Below the pieces are notes generated by a model, which had not been told where the DNA came from, ran no database searches, and worked only from the letters and a program-made list of their open reading frames with translations. A stretch of DNA of 64,000 nucleotides. Origin: JBBQNJ01 sp038329845 (lineage in GTDB: Bacteria; Planctomycetota; Phycisphaerae; Tepidisphaerales; Tepidisphaeraceae). Both the position numbers and the translations under genes were made by a program. This document shows positions 45,392 through 58,119 of the stretch, one piece after another; within the stretch, counting starts at the first letter, position 1; each line of letters opens with the position of its first letter. The stretch covers positions 1 to 64,000 of the forward strand of contig JBBQNJ010000019.1 of NCBI GenBank assembly GCA_038329845.1, given 5' to 3'.

Positions 45392-45686
45392 TGCCGACGA
45401 CTATGACGGCAGCCTTCCGCCGGAATTGTACCACAGAACCGAGGCCCAGAGGGCGGCGACCCGGCGATCGCAGTTCGTGCTGTGTCTTGCCGTCGGCGGA
45501 CACGGAAAGAAACTCCGGGTTGGCAAGGTCTATCGGGTTGCAAAAGCGGTGCGGGGCGACGGAGCGACGAGTTTGCGGATTGTCAATGACAAGGGCGAGG
45601 TGGCTCACTACCCAATGGGCTGGTTCGTTCCGATCGCATTGCCGGCAACGGCTAAAAAGGCGTTGTTGATTTCAGCGGCGGCTTGA
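45381..45686 (+). CDS. Hypothetical protein (101 aa)
   Basis: A small protein with an apparent beta-rich core (LRVGKVYRVAKAVRGDGATSL, then GEVAHYPMGWFVPIALP). That pattern (K.YRV......G..RV.DE.GE.Y.YP...FVPI.LP) belongs to a widespread family of small hypothetical proteins. ATG 45381 is a guess. GGAGGAG sits directly against it, so a slightly different start (GTG 45360 or 45363) is possible. It overlaps the tail of the brnT remnant. It is not a BrnA antitoxin by sequence. Confidence 0.6.
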   Translation: MAIDADDYDGSLPPELYHRTEAQRAATRRSQFVLCLAVGGHGKKLRVGKVYRVAKAVRGDGATSLRIVNDKGEVAHYPMGWFVPIALPATAKKALLISAAA

Positions 45687-45721
45687 GTGCGAGTGTTTCA
45701 ATTACGAGAGAAAGATTGACC

Positions 45722-50137
<4,416 letters not shown>

Positions 50138-50183
50138 TCAGGCGCGGCCTGATCAGGCGCGGCTTTCGTCGCTGCAAACCCCA

Positions 50184-50216
50184 CGGTCCCGGAGATTCAT
50201 CGAATCTCCGGGACCG
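50184..50216 (+). terminator. Strong hairpin downstream of rpoC
   Basis: CGGTCCCGGAGATT (50184-50197) pairs perfectly with 50203-50216 around CATCG, 14 base pairs. Only TTTGGGTT follows, so it lacks a long U-run, but it is the best candidate for the end of the rpoBC transcript. Confidence 0.65.
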
Positions 50217-50240
50217 TTTGGGTTGAGACTACCTGGCTCG

Positions 50241-50267
50241 TTGACGACAAGAAATATTGGCTATAAT
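50241..50267 (+). promoter_or_regulatory. Candidate promoter (TTGACG-N15-TATAAT)
   Basis: TTGACG at 50241-50246 and a perfect TATAAT at 50262-50267 lie about 90 bases before the PEP-CTERM-like gene. The 15-base spacer is short, so the -35 assignment is less certain than the -10. Confidence 0.5.
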
Positions 50268-50357
50268 CACATCAGCAGCATCTTGTTTCGGGCGCACGCT
50301 GGGGTGCCGCGGTGAGTGCCCATTTCCCTTTCTCGGCACAAATAGGAGTGAAGTCCA

Positions 50358-51086
50358 ATGCGTCGATTCAATGTCTCGTGGGCGTGGATCGCTGTGGCCG
50401 GTGCGGCGGGTTTATTCCCCGCGATCGCTTCAGCCCAAGCCGTCACTTACGGTCCCTCGCAGTATCTGAGCTTCGCCGACAGCCCGTTTCAGCCGCTCAG
50501 CTTCACTTGGTTCCATCTCGAAGACTTCGAGGATCACCTGCTCAATACGCCGGGTGTCACAGGCCAGCCCGGGGGAGTGGCCAGCGTGGTATTCGGCCCG
50601 TCCATTCATGATTCGGTGGACGCCGACGATGGGAGCATCGACGGATCGGGATTGGCCGGTGACGACTGGTTCTCATCTGCCGGGTCCAGCGGGGTGAACT
50701 TCATCTTCGACGCCGCCGTTCTGGGATCGCTGCCCACTCATGCCGGGATCGTCTGGACCGACGGTGCCGGTACCGTCAGCTTCCAGGCTTTCGGCCCGGG
50801 CGATGTTCCCATCGCCGCGATCGGCCCGGTGAGTGATGCTTCGTTCCCCGATGGCTCGTTCAGCGGAACGACCGCTGAAGACCGTTTCTTCGGCGTCGAA
50901 GATGCCGGCGGCATCTCGAGAATCTTCATCAGCAACAGCTCCGGCGGCATCGAGGTGGATCACCTGCAATACGGCCGCGCTGGCGTCGCACCGCCCCCGA
51001 CGGCGATCCCGCTCCCGCCGGCCGTCTGGTCGGGGTTGAGCGCGCTGGGCATTCTGGGCTTGGGTGCTGTCCGCCGCCGCATCTGA
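50358..51086 (+). CDS. Exported protein with PEP-CTERM-like sorting tail
   Basis: A 242-residue secreted protein. The signal peptide ends AIASA at about residue 25. The middle is a beta-rich domain with no named family (WFHLEDFEDHLLNTPGV, then FIFDAAVLGSLPTHAGIVWTDG). The C terminus has a sorting signal: IPLPPAVW, a hydrophobic helix (SGLSALGILGLGA) and VRRRI. This is the VPLPA/PEP-CTERM type handled by exosortase. AGGAG lies nine bases before the ATG. No exosortase gene is in the window. Confidence 0.8.
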   Translation: MRRFNVSWAWIAVAGAAGLFPAIASAQAVTYGPSQYLSFADSPFQPLSFTWFHLEDFEDHLLNTPGVTGQPGGVASVVFGPSIHDSVDADDGSIDGSGLAGDDWFSSAGSSGVNFIFDAAVLGSLPTHAGIVWTDGAGTVSFQAFGPGDVPIAAIGPVSDASFPDGSFSGTTAEDRFFGVEDAGGISRIFISNSSGGIEVDHLQYGRAGVAPPPTAIPLPPAVWSGLSALGILGLGAVRRRI

Positions 51087-51097
51087 GGGTCTTAGAT

Positions 51098-51204
51098 TAT
51101 ACCGCTCGCGGGCCAGATTGAGACAATCCGCTTGGGGAAAACCGGGATATCCCGCAGGTTCCCAGCCGCTGCGGATGTCTCACTAAAAGGCCGCGAGCTT
51201 ATAA
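51098..51204 (-). repeat. Palindromic dispersed repeat, copy 2 (inverted)
   Basis: Its reverse complement matches the copy at 14873-14974 through almost its whole length, with the shared core AACCTGCGGGATATCCCGGTT. The ends differ slightly, but TATAAT-like boxes point outward on both sides (minus strand TATAAT near 51098, plus strand TTATAAG near 51199). Confidence 0.85.
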
Positions 51205-51216
51205 GATCCTTCTCCC

Positions 51217-51244
51217 GCGGGACAGGCCGTTTCGCCTGTCCCGC
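51217..51244 (+). terminator. Terminator hairpin behind the PEP-CTERM-like gene
   Basis: GCGGGACAGGC (51217-51227) pairs with GCCTGTCCCGC (51234-51244), 11 perfect pairs around CGTTTC, followed by TTTCATT. It could stop transcripts from the gene ending at 51086. Confidence 0.6.
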
Positions 51245-51541
51245 TTTCATTGCTCGACGATCGGGGCAATGGCATCCCGGCCTCGCGGCCAATCTCCTGG
51301 CACAACTGCCATCGGAAGCAGGGTTAGAACACGGCCAAAGTCGCACGCCGCGTTCTGTGCCATAAGATATGGGAGAACAGGATGTTAACTGTCTAAGAAT
51401 CGGATGTTGCCAGCGGCCTTGACGAGATCCATTCGCAATAGGATTTGACACCGACGCCGGATTTGTAACAATTATGGTTTATTTCTGTCGAATTATAATG
51501 ATAAATACTGTCCCCTAATTGTTTTCGGGGTTACAAACCCG

Positions 51542-53023
51542 TTGAAGCGAGTCGGCTACACCAAGCTCATTCAACAGTACGACTTGGCGGTCATCGCCAA
51601 CTGGCATGAATCCGCCATCGCCCCGGGCACCGTGTCTGGAACCGAGATCTCCGATGGTCGCGTCCGTGATATCTATCGTGCCAGTTACGACCCCGGCGAC
51701 CGACTTGGCGCTCAGCTCGAGTTCGCCCTGAAGTACGACGGCATCAACTTGCTGATCCTGTCTAAGCTGTTTGCCATCGTCGAACAAGCGGATATCGTCG
51801 CTTACGTTCAGTCGAAGCCGACCGGCAAGAACGCCCGGCGCGTCTGTTATATCTACGAGTTGCTGACCGGCAATCGTCTGCCGATCGACGATCTGAACCA
51901 AGGCAACTACATCGACCTTCTCGATGCCAAACTGTACTACACGGCACCCGGTCGCTCGATCCGGCGTCAGCGCATCGGCGACAACCTGCTCGGCAGTTCC
52001 AAGTTCTGCCCGACGATTCGCCGAACGCCCAAGCTCATCCGGTTCGAGCAATCCAATCTGGCCGAACGCTGCCGCCGGATAATGCGGGATTATCCTTTGG
52101 ACCTGCTCAGGCGGGCACTGGGCAACCTGTACACGAAGGAGTCCAAGTCGTCATTCGAGCTCGAGCACATCAAGCCTGCTGCCACACGCACTGAGCGATT
52201 CGTCGCGCTTCTGCAAACGGCCGAGAAGGACGATTTCTTCAACAAACAATCGCTCATCGACCTGCAAAACCAGATCGTCGACGAACGGTTTAAGGACTCC
52301 GACTACCGCGCCAGCCAGAACTACGTCGGCCAGAGCGTCTCTTGGCAACATGAGTGCGTACACTATTTTTCCCCCAAGCCCACGGACCTGGCCTCGCTGA
52401 TGGACGGCATGTTTTCGTCGCATGCCCGGATGGGCGCCCAAGCAGTCCATGCCGTCATCCACGCCGCGGTTGTCGCCTATGGCTTTGTGTTCATGCACCC
52501 GTTCGAGGACGGCAATGGTCGCATCCATCGCTTTCTGATCCACAACATCCTATCGAGCCGCGGCTTCACGCCGGCGGGAATCATGTTTCCCGTCTCGGCC
52601 GCGATGCTCAAGCGGACGGACCTTTACGACGCATCGCTCGAAGCCTTCTCCAAAGCCTTGATGCCGCTCGTCGACTACGCGCTGGACGAGCAAGGCTGGA
52701 TGAACGTCAATAATGACACCCTGCCGTTCTATTGCTACATCGACATGACTGCTCAGGCCGAGGCATTGTTTGATTTCATCCGCGAGACGATCGAAGTGGA
52801 ATTGGCCCAGGAGCTGCAATTTCTCGTCAACTACGACAACACCAAGCGGCCGATCCACGAAATCATGGATATGCCTGATCGGCTCATCGACTTATTGATC
52901 GGCGGCTGCCTTCAGAATCACGGCCGGCTTTCCAAGCGAAAGCGAAACGAGTTTTTCGCCATGCTGAGTGACGAAGAAGTTGCCAAAATGGAAGCCGCGG
53001 TCCAGGTTGCCTATCGGCGCTGA
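51542..53023 (+). CDS. Fic family protein (AMPylase-type)
   Basis: A 493-residue Fic-domain protein. The catalytic motif HPFEDGNGRIHR is intact (His at about 319), so transfer of AMP or another nucleotide to a target hydroxyl is expected. The N-terminal domain of about 190 residues (VGYTKLIQQYDLAVIANWHE, ALKYDGINLLILSKLF, PTGKNARRVCYIYELLTG) is known from longer Fic proteins. A C-terminal helical part follows. I see no clear inhibitory (S/T)xxxE(G/N) motif. The start is TTG at 51542, because the conserved region begins immediately. The gene stands alone with A/T-rich upstream DNA and may be horizontally acquired. Confidence 0.88.
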   Translation: MKRVGYTKLIQQYDLAVIANWHESAIAPGTVSGTEISDGRVRDIYRASYDPGDRLGAQLEFALKYDGINLLILSKLFAIVEQADIVAYVQSKPTGKNARRVCYIYELLTGNRLPIDDLNQGNYIDLLDAKLYYTAPGRSIRRQRIGDNLLGSSKFCPTIRRTPKLIRFEQSNLAERCRRIMRDYPLDLLRRALGNLYTKESKSSFELEHIKPAATRTERFVALLQTAEKDDFFNKQSLIDLQNQIVDERFKDSDYRASQNYVGQSVSWQHECVHYFSPKPTDLASLMDGMFSSHARMGAQAVHAVIHAAVVAYGFVFMHPFEDGNGRIHRFLIHNILSSRGFTPAGIMFPVSAAMLKRTDLYDASLEAFSKALMPLVDYALDEQGWMNVNNDTLPFYCYIDMTAQAEALFDFIRETIEVELAQELQFLVNYDNTKRPIHEIMDMPDRLIDLLIGGCLQNHGRLSKRKRNEFFAMLSDEEVAKMEAAVQVAYRR

Positions 53024-53189
53024 GCAGTAGCGGGCGGCGATTGTCGATCTCGCGGGCGTGCGTGCGGGCGTGCGCTCGCTGGCTCGCTGGCGATAATTCC
53101 GTTCGCCGGAATCGTGGAATTGGTTAGCAATTGGTGATGTTCGCGGCGAAACGCGACTTTGATCCGTTTCCAAGTCGGTGACCTCCGAG

Positions 53190-53195
53190 TAGACT
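53190..53195 (+). promoter_or_regulatory. Candidate -10 box TAGACT
   Basis: TAGACT ends eight bases before the ATG at 53204. No Shine-Dalgarno is seen, in line with a leaderless mRNA. Confidence 0.35.
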
Positions 53196-53203
53196 CGGCA
53201 CTT

Positions 53204-54109
53204 ATGCTAGTCGCACTCACCGGGGCCAGCGGGTTTGTCGGGTCGGCAACGGCGGCGTCGTTGCATCGCTTGGGGCACACGGTGCGGGCGCTGGTCCGAG
53301 GAAGCAGCAGGCGGGATCACCTTGCGCCGTTCGTCGCCGAATGGCGCGAGGGGGATATTCCCGATCCGCAGGCGCTGGCCGGATTAGTCGCCGGGGCCGA
53401 TGCGGTCATTCATAACGCCGCCGATTGGGAGGTGCTGCGGCAAAGCCCGATCGTCCACTACGAGAAAAATGTCATGGGATCGCTTCGCCTGCTCGAAGCG
53501 GCCCGGACTGCTGGCGTCGGGCAGTTCATCTTCGTCTCCTCGGTCGCGGTCCATCACCAGATGCTCGAGTCGTTCCACGGCCGCATCGACGAAACCCACC
53601 CGACCTGGCCGGGGGGAGTCTACGGCGCGTACAAGGCGGCGATCGAGTCGCACCTCAAGGCCTATCACGTCACTTATGGCATGAACACCAGCGCCTGGCG
53701 TCCGGCGGCGATCTACGGGATCGATCCGAACCTCGAGCGCTCGCAGTGGTTTGAGCTGATCAAGACCGCCCGTGTTGGTGGAACGATCGACACCGACAAG
53801 GGAGGCAAGATCACCCATGTCCAGGATGTGGCCGACGCCTTGAGCTTTGCCGTCGGCGATGACCGGGTTGCCGGGGAATTCTTCAACCTGGTGGATCGCT
53901 ACCTCTACTGGCAGGAAGTGGCGGCACTGGCCAGAGAGATCAGCAGATCGAGCGCGACGATCGTGGATCGCAAGGGTTCGGGTCCGAAAAACCAGTTCGA
54001 CTGCGCCAAGGCGATCGCATTCTTCGATCGTCACGGCAGCTCGACGGCCCTGCGCCGGGGCATCGACGGAGTGCGCGACTACGTGGCTGAGCTGCTGGGA
54101 AAGATGTGA
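53204..54109 (+). CDS. NAD-dependent epimerase/dehydratase family protein
   Basis: Extended short-chain dehydrogenase of 301 residues. The Rossmann motif TGASGFVG lies at about 6-13, VSSVAVH marks the active-site strand, and YGAYKAAIE holds the catalytic Tyr-XXX-Lys. HNAAD after the third strand is typical of nucleotide-sugar epimerases and of dihydroflavonol-reductase-like proteins. The substrate cannot be told. It is followed after three bases by a small gene, so the two are probably an operon. The 180 bases before it hold only a GC-rich low-complexity patch. Confidence 0.85.
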   Translation: MLVALTGASGFVGSATAASLHRLGHTVRALVRGSSRRDHLAPFVAEWREGDIPDPQALAGLVAGADAVIHNAADWEVLRQSPIVHYEKNVMGSLRLLEAARTAGVGQFIFVSSVAVHHQMLESFHGRIDETHPTWPGGVYGAYKAAIESHLKAYHVTYGMNTSAWRPAAIYGIDPNLERSQWFELIKTARVGGTIDTDKGGKITHVQDVADALSFAVGDDRVAGEFFNLVDRYLYWQEVAALAREISRSSATIVDRKGSGPKNQFDCAKAIAFFDRHGSSTALRRGIDGVRDYVAELLGKM

Positions 54110-54112
54110 TCC

Positions 54113-54382
54113 ATGGGATCCCGCGGCCAACCGCGCAACCGCCTGGCCAAGCCGCTGCCCGATGAATGGCGGCTTTGGCTTCAGTCGCAAGGTGTGCCGA
54201 AGCGCAAATACACCGCCGTCTGCCGGACGATGCTTGCCGGCGGGCGGATGATCGACGAATTGATCATCGAGGAAGGCTGGATCATCGCGCTGGACCGCGC
54301 CGGCCTGGCTGGACGTTTTGAGCAGCGGATCGACTTCGATCCGCGAACCATCGAGTCTCTGCAAATCGTTCAGGTCGCGTGA
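54113..54382 (+). CDS. Hypothetical protein (89 aa)
   Basis: A small basic protein of unknown function. It contains PLPDEWRLWLQSQGVPKRKYTAVCRTMLAGG and later EEGWIIALDRAGLAGRFEQRI. No motif or membrane segment is recognised. It lies three bases after the epimerase-like gene and on the same strand. Confidence 0.5.
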   Translation: MGSRGQPRNRLAKPLPDEWRLWLQSQGVPKRKYTAVCRTMLAGGRMIDELIIEEGWIIALDRAGLAGRFEQRIDFDPRTIESLQIVQVA

Positions 54383-54442
54383 CGGCTTCGAAGTTCCTGG
54401 CAACGACAAGGGGCGCGGCAACTGACGAGGGCGTCCCCGCAC

Positions 54443-54650
54443 GTTGCGGCAATCGCCCCGGGGCAAGGAGAACACCATCTTGGGTGTCCGGTGGCGATGC
54501 CGAATGCGGCAATCGCTCTGGGCAAGGGGAATACCGTTTTACGTGTCCAGTGGCGATGCCAAATGCGGCAATCGCTCTGGGCAAGGGGAACACCCGTCTT
54601 GGGTGTCCGGTGGCGATGCCGAATGCGGCAATCGTCCCGGCCTCGGCGGG
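54443..54650. repeat. Minisatellite, about 3.5 copies of a 59-60 bp unit
   Basis: Units anchored on TGCGGCAATCG begin at 54445, 54505, 54564 and 54624, so the spacing is 60, 59 and 60. Each unit holds GGGCAAGGGGAACACC and GGTGGCGATGCC. The odd 59 breaks any constant reading frame, so it is not coding. It fills most of the 285-base gap before the convergent TolC gene. Confidence 0.85.
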
Positions 54651-54667
54651 GGGGCGGGGGCCGCGAA

Positions 54668-56044
54668 TCACTGAATTCCCGCAGTGGTGGCCGCGGCGGA
54701 CAACGTGGCGGGCATCGCCAGGAGTTCGGTTCGCAGCGAACCGGTGGCTCGCTGGAGATTCAGGAAATAGACCTTGCGATCGAATCCCTCGCGGGTGAGT
54801 TGAAGTTGGGCCGTCAGGAGTTGGTCCTGGGCCGTGACCCGCTCGAGGTTGGTCGCCAAGCCGACTTTGTAAGATGCCTCGGCCTGGTCTAGCGCCTGAC
54901 GTGCCGCGGCCAACTGGGTATGCAGCTCTTCCAGCCGCCAGCCGCTGGCCCGCAAGTTCGCCCAGGATGCTTCGACTTCCTGGTCGATTTTGCGCCCGAG
55001 CAACGCCCGCGCCATCGCCGACTGGCGGAACTCCGACCAGGCCGATCGCACATCGGCGTGGACCAGCCCGGCGGAAAATAGCGGAACGTTGACGCGGAGA
55101 ATCCCCGTCCAGTCGGCGTTCACCGGCGCGCTATCGCGATGCAGAAAATAGTTCAGATTCAGCGAGACCGACGGGAAATACCGCCCGAACGCCACATCCA
55201 CGCGCTTGCGGGCGGCATCGACCGTTTCGGCCGCGGCCTGAAGATCCTGGCGCTTGCGGCTGGCGATCTCGAACGATTCATCGAGCGACGGCGTCGCCGG
55301 CGGCGGATCGAAGCCATCCACCAGCTCGCAATTTTCCACGGGGTAGCCGGTCAAAAACGCGAGCATCGAACGCGCGGTGCGCACTTCGTTTTCCGCCGCG
55401 ATCAGGCTGACGCGCGTCGCCGACGCCTGCGCCTCGGTCTGGGCCACATCCAGCGGCCGCGCCGTCCCGGCCAAGCGTCGCGCCTGGGCATCGGCCACCC
55501 GCTGTTCCTGCACCTTCAGCGAATTGCTCAAGACCTCGACCGATCGCATCGCGCGCAGGACTTGGTAATAGACCTGGGCCGTGTCCAGCAGGAGCGATTG
55601 CTGCACATCCAGCAGCAGCCATCGGCGCTGGCGGATTATCGCGTCGGCGGCGGCCGTGGCGGCGAGGTCGCTTAAGCCGTTGAACAGGTTGATATCGCCG
55701 GCGAGTGGGATGTCGAGCGTACCGTTGGCGGTGCGTCCGCCGCTGGACGAGGAGAAGTTGTCGCTGCGCGAGTAGGCCGGACGCAGCGCCACCGTGGGCA
55801 AGAACGCCGCCACCGCCCGCCGTTTATCGATCAATGACTGAAGGTAATTTTCCCCCTCGATGCTCAATCGCTCGTTGGCGGCGTTGGCGAAAAGCATCGC
55901 CTGTCGCAGCGATAGCGTCTGACCGTCGGCGATTCCCGAAGGCAGGTCAACCCACTTGCGGTAGGCCTGTACTTCCGTGCGCGGATTCACGCCGCAACCG
56001 CAAAGCAGCAGTAAAAGCCCGAGCAATGTTCGTCGAATCATCAT
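54668..56044 (-). CDS. TolC/OEP-family outer membrane lipoprotein
   Basis: Outer-membrane efflux protein of 458 residues. A signal peptide with lipobox (LLCGC at about 15) marks it as an acylated OprM-like protein. Two OEP repeats are seen (about 75-250 and 265-450), with the typical helical stretches DTAQVYYQVLRAMRSVEVL and EASYKVGLATNLERVTAQDQLLTAQ. It would form the exit duct of a tripartite pump. The adaptor at 30404-31885 is a possible partner but lies 24 kb away. ATG 56044 begins the signal peptide; the frame is open upstream without conservation. Confidence 0.9.
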   Translation of the reverse strand: MMIRRTLLGLLLLLCGCGVNPRTEVQAYRKWVDLPSGIADGQTLSLRQAMLFANAANERLSIEGENYLQSLIDKRRAVAAFLPTVALRPAYSRSDNFSSSSGGRTANGTLDIPLAGDINLFNGLSDLAATAAADAIIRQRRWLLLDVQQSLLLDTAQVYYQVLRAMRSVEVLSNSLKVQEQRVADAQARRLAGTARPLDVAQTEAQASATRVSLIAAENEVRTARSMLAFLTGYPVENCELVDGFDPPPATPSLDESFEIASRKRQDLQAAAETVDAARKRVDVAFGRYFPSVSLNLNYFLHRDSAPVNADWTGILRVNVPLFSAGLVHADVRSAWSEFRQSAMARALLGRKIDQEVEASWANLRASGWRLEELHTQLAAARQALDQAEASYKVGLATNLERVTAQDQLLTAQLQLTREGFDRKVYFLNLQRATGSLRTELLAMPATLSAAATTAGIQ

Positions 56045-56367
56045 GGAGGCTGGCCGTATCCCCCGCGCCGCAAGCGCGGCCGGATCCGTCCCGGAAGAAC
56101 CCCTCCCGACCCCGGAAAGTCCAGAATAGCCGATCAATCGGCGTGAGCAAGCAGCCAATTGCCCTGAGTCATCCCCAGTTTGGCCGGTTGTCGCGGTTCT
56201 TCATCATGCCGACGAGGAGGTCGGCGTTCCCAGTAATGTCGTGTCGGCGAACCCATCAGCGTTCTGTGCAACGTCGATGTCCTCGTCGGCTCTTCAATTG
56301 GAAACCGTGGCGGAAAGCTGGGGGTGATTCAGCTAATTTACCTGAGTAAACCGCCAACATGACGTGG
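56045..56367. other. Intergenic region with inverted repeat
   Basis: A 323-base gap upstream of the TolC-like gene. GCCGACGAGGA (56208-56218) is the reverse complement of TCCTCGTCGGC (56280-56290). Inside the left arm a smaller hairpin GCCGAC/GTCGGC can also form. Nothing coding is visible. Confidence 0.55.
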
Positions 56368-56985
56368 CTATTTTCCCGGTGCAGCCAACAGGTTTGCCAC
56401 GGCGGTCATATAGTCTGCCACTGTCATGCCATGCGCTTTTCCCAACTTGCCCATGGCGTTGGCCGTCGCACGCGTATTGCCCTGCTCGATGCGCCGGACG
56501 GTGCGCTCATCCAGGCCGGCGATGGCCCGTTGACTCAGCGACGTGGATTCGCGCAGAGCGCGGATAGCCCTTCCGTAGCGCTCGTTGAACTGCTCGTGTT
56601 TCTGCTGCGCCATGAGCCGGGCCCGCGGGTCAATGGCCTGCTGGAACTGCGACCAGCCCACATGAAGGTCATGGCTTGGCCAGTAGATGAAATCGCCATG
56701 GGGATTGATCTCGAACCGCTCTCGATCTTTCGCCGATACGATGCGCAGCTTCGGCAAGCTGGCTAGCGGGACGCGCAGGCGCTCAGTTGTGGGTGAGATG
56801 ACGACCAGCTCGTCGCGGTCCCACCAGGCATCCATCGAGCCATCTTGATCGGACGACAGCAGGCCGACCAGGAACCGGCGCAGGAACGACAATTCATCAT
56901 CGGCTTTCAGCCGGGCCAGATGAAGACGCTGCTTGCTCCGCACGCCTAGTTCCACCTGCGATTCGGCAATGGACTCGGCGGGCAT
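56368..56985 (-). CDS. DUF2442/XRE-type regulator
   Basis: A 205-residue protein. The middle part (about 45-115: DAWWDRDELVVISPTTERLRVPLASLPKL, then INPHGDFIYWPSHDLHVG) fits a DUF2442-like domain. The C-terminal part is a small helix-turn-helix (about 140-195: AIRALRESTSLSQRAIAGLDERTVRRIEQGNTRAT) of the XRE class. It is probably a DNA-binding regulator or orphan antitoxin, but no toxin is next to it. It starts 18 bases after the PEP-CTERM gene on the same strand. Confidence 0.75.
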   Translation of the reverse strand: MPAESIAESQVELGVRSKQRLHLARLKADDELSFLRRFLVGLLSSDQDGSMDAWWDRDELVVISPTTERLRVPLASLPKLRIVSAKDRERFEINPHGDFIYWPSHDLHVGWSQFQQAIDPRARLMAQQKHEQFNERYGRAIRALRESTSLSQRAIAGLDERTVRRIEQGNTRATANAMGKLGKAHGMTVADYMTAVANLLAAPGK

Positions 56986-57003
56986 GCTCTCAAGACGCTG
57001 AAC

Positions 57004-57774
57004 TCAATCGCGGCGTCGTCGGATCAGGATGCCGCTGATCGCAAGGCCGAGAATCGCCATCGAACCGGGCTCAGGCACCACGTTGATTATCAGCGACTTC
57101 TTATCGATGAATGAAAAAGCCGTGGGATCGTTGTAGTAGGCGCGGGTCTGGAGGATGTTATTGATCGTCACGCGGGCCGAGGTCACGCTGCGGCCGGCCA
57201 ATTCAGGAACGGAAGCGAAGTTGAACGTGCTTCCGCCGCTCCAGCCGTGGGGAATGCCCATCGGATCGGGAACCACGAAGTTCTGAACCACGTTCACGAA
57301 TGTCTTGGTGAACGGGGTAAACGGGGCGGCATCGGCGACGGTCAGAAACTCGATGGCCGCGACGATCGTCACCCGGGCATAGTTCAAAGCTGGAGCCGTG
57401 GGGCCTTCAAGGATGTATGCGCCGGCTTCGTTGATCGACAAGCCGGGGACGGTGTTGGCACCCTTGGCCGCGACGGTGAAGGTCACGGTGCCATCGGTGA
57501 TATCGCTGAACGGAGGGACCACACCGTACGAAGAGGAGCCGAACTGGGTCGGAGAGAACCGCAGCAGGTTGCTCGATGGCGGGGCGATGGTGGGGTTGCC
57601 GTACAACGGGGTGGCATCGGTCGAGGAGCCTTCGACAATCTGGAGATAATCGACGGTATTGCCGAAGCGATCCCCGTAGGCGATCGGAGCCGCACGCACG
57701 CTGGATACACATACGGCCACGCCGCAAATAACCACGGCGAGCCGCATGAACACGGAGGTCTGTCTGTTAAACAT
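57004..57774 (-). CDS. PEP-CTERM sorting domain protein
   Basis: Exported 256-residue protein. The signal peptide ends SSVRA at about 29. The mature part is beta-rich (TVTFTVAAKGANTVPGLSINEAGAYIL, VTSARVTINNI). The C terminus is a textbook PEP-CTERM signal: VVPEPGS, hydrophobic MAILGLAISGILI, then RRRRD. It is expected to be cut by an exosortase and anchored or released at the surface. GGGAG lies just before the ATG. Confidence 0.88.
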   Translation of the reverse strand: MFNRQTSVFMRLAVVICGVAVCVSSVRAAPIAYGDRFGNTVDYLQIVEGSSTDATPLYGNPTIAPPSSNLLRFSPTQFGSSSYGVVPPFSDITDGTVTFTVAAKGANTVPGLSINEAGAYILEGPTAPALNYARVTIVAAIEFLTVADAAPFTPFTKTFVNVVQNFVVPDPMGIPHGWSGGSTFNFASVPELAGRSVTSARVTINNILQTRAYYNDPTAFSFIDKKSLIINVVPEPGSMAILGLAISGILIRRRRD

Positions 57775-57845
57775 CGATCCACTCCCAGCAAAAACTGATC
57801 GGACATGTCGTCGGCCGAAAGCACGAAGCCCGGCCAAGCATTTTC

Positions 57846-57873
57846 AACATACCACATCGCGGTGAATTGACAA
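57846..57873 (-). promoter_or_regulatory. Promoter of the PEP-CTERM gene (TTGTCA-N16-TATGTT)
   Basis: On the minus strand TTGTCA (57873-57868) and TATGTT (57851-57846) are 16 bases apart, about 70 bases before the ATG. The remaining spacer up to purB (57874-58119) is A/T-rich and has a 7 bp palindrome GTCCATG/CATGGAC near 58083-58102. Confidence 0.5.
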
Positions 57874-58119
57874 GATGCACAAACGATCGCATTGTCACTC
57901 CACCTCGACGATATATAGTGTATCCAACCTCGGCTCAGAAAGCAACACAATTCTTTTATCGGCTTTCCTGCCCGGCTCTGGAGCTGCCGGTTCCCTTCAT
58001 CTTTGACGGCCGGTTGCAATAAGTCAAACCGAGCGCTGAATCTAAGTGTAATATATTCCGCATGTTAATAAATTGACGATTGTCCATGATATGACATGGA
58101 CTCGCCTGTCCCAAGACAT

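Larger units (their letters stand above)
51087..51541. other. Intergenic region with palindromic repeat and terminator
   Basis: This 455-base gap holds the inverted second copy of the palindromic repeat (51098-51204), a terminator hairpin (51217-51244) and an A/T-rich promoter area before the Fic gene with TATAAT at 51494-51499. No open frame is convincing. Confidence 0.6.

Noticed and set aside
45388..45669. Plus-strand frame with a second ATG at 45388
   Set aside because: It is the +1 frame of the more protein-like gene at 45381-45686. Its product is Arg/Cys-rich without pattern.
45381..45686. BrnA antitoxin for the brnT remnant
   Set aside because: The position fits, but the sequence has none of the BrnA features and instead matches a small beta-rich hypothetical family.
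54443..54650. CRISPR array
   Set aside because: The whole 60 bp unit is conserved. There are no variable spacers and no cas genes.
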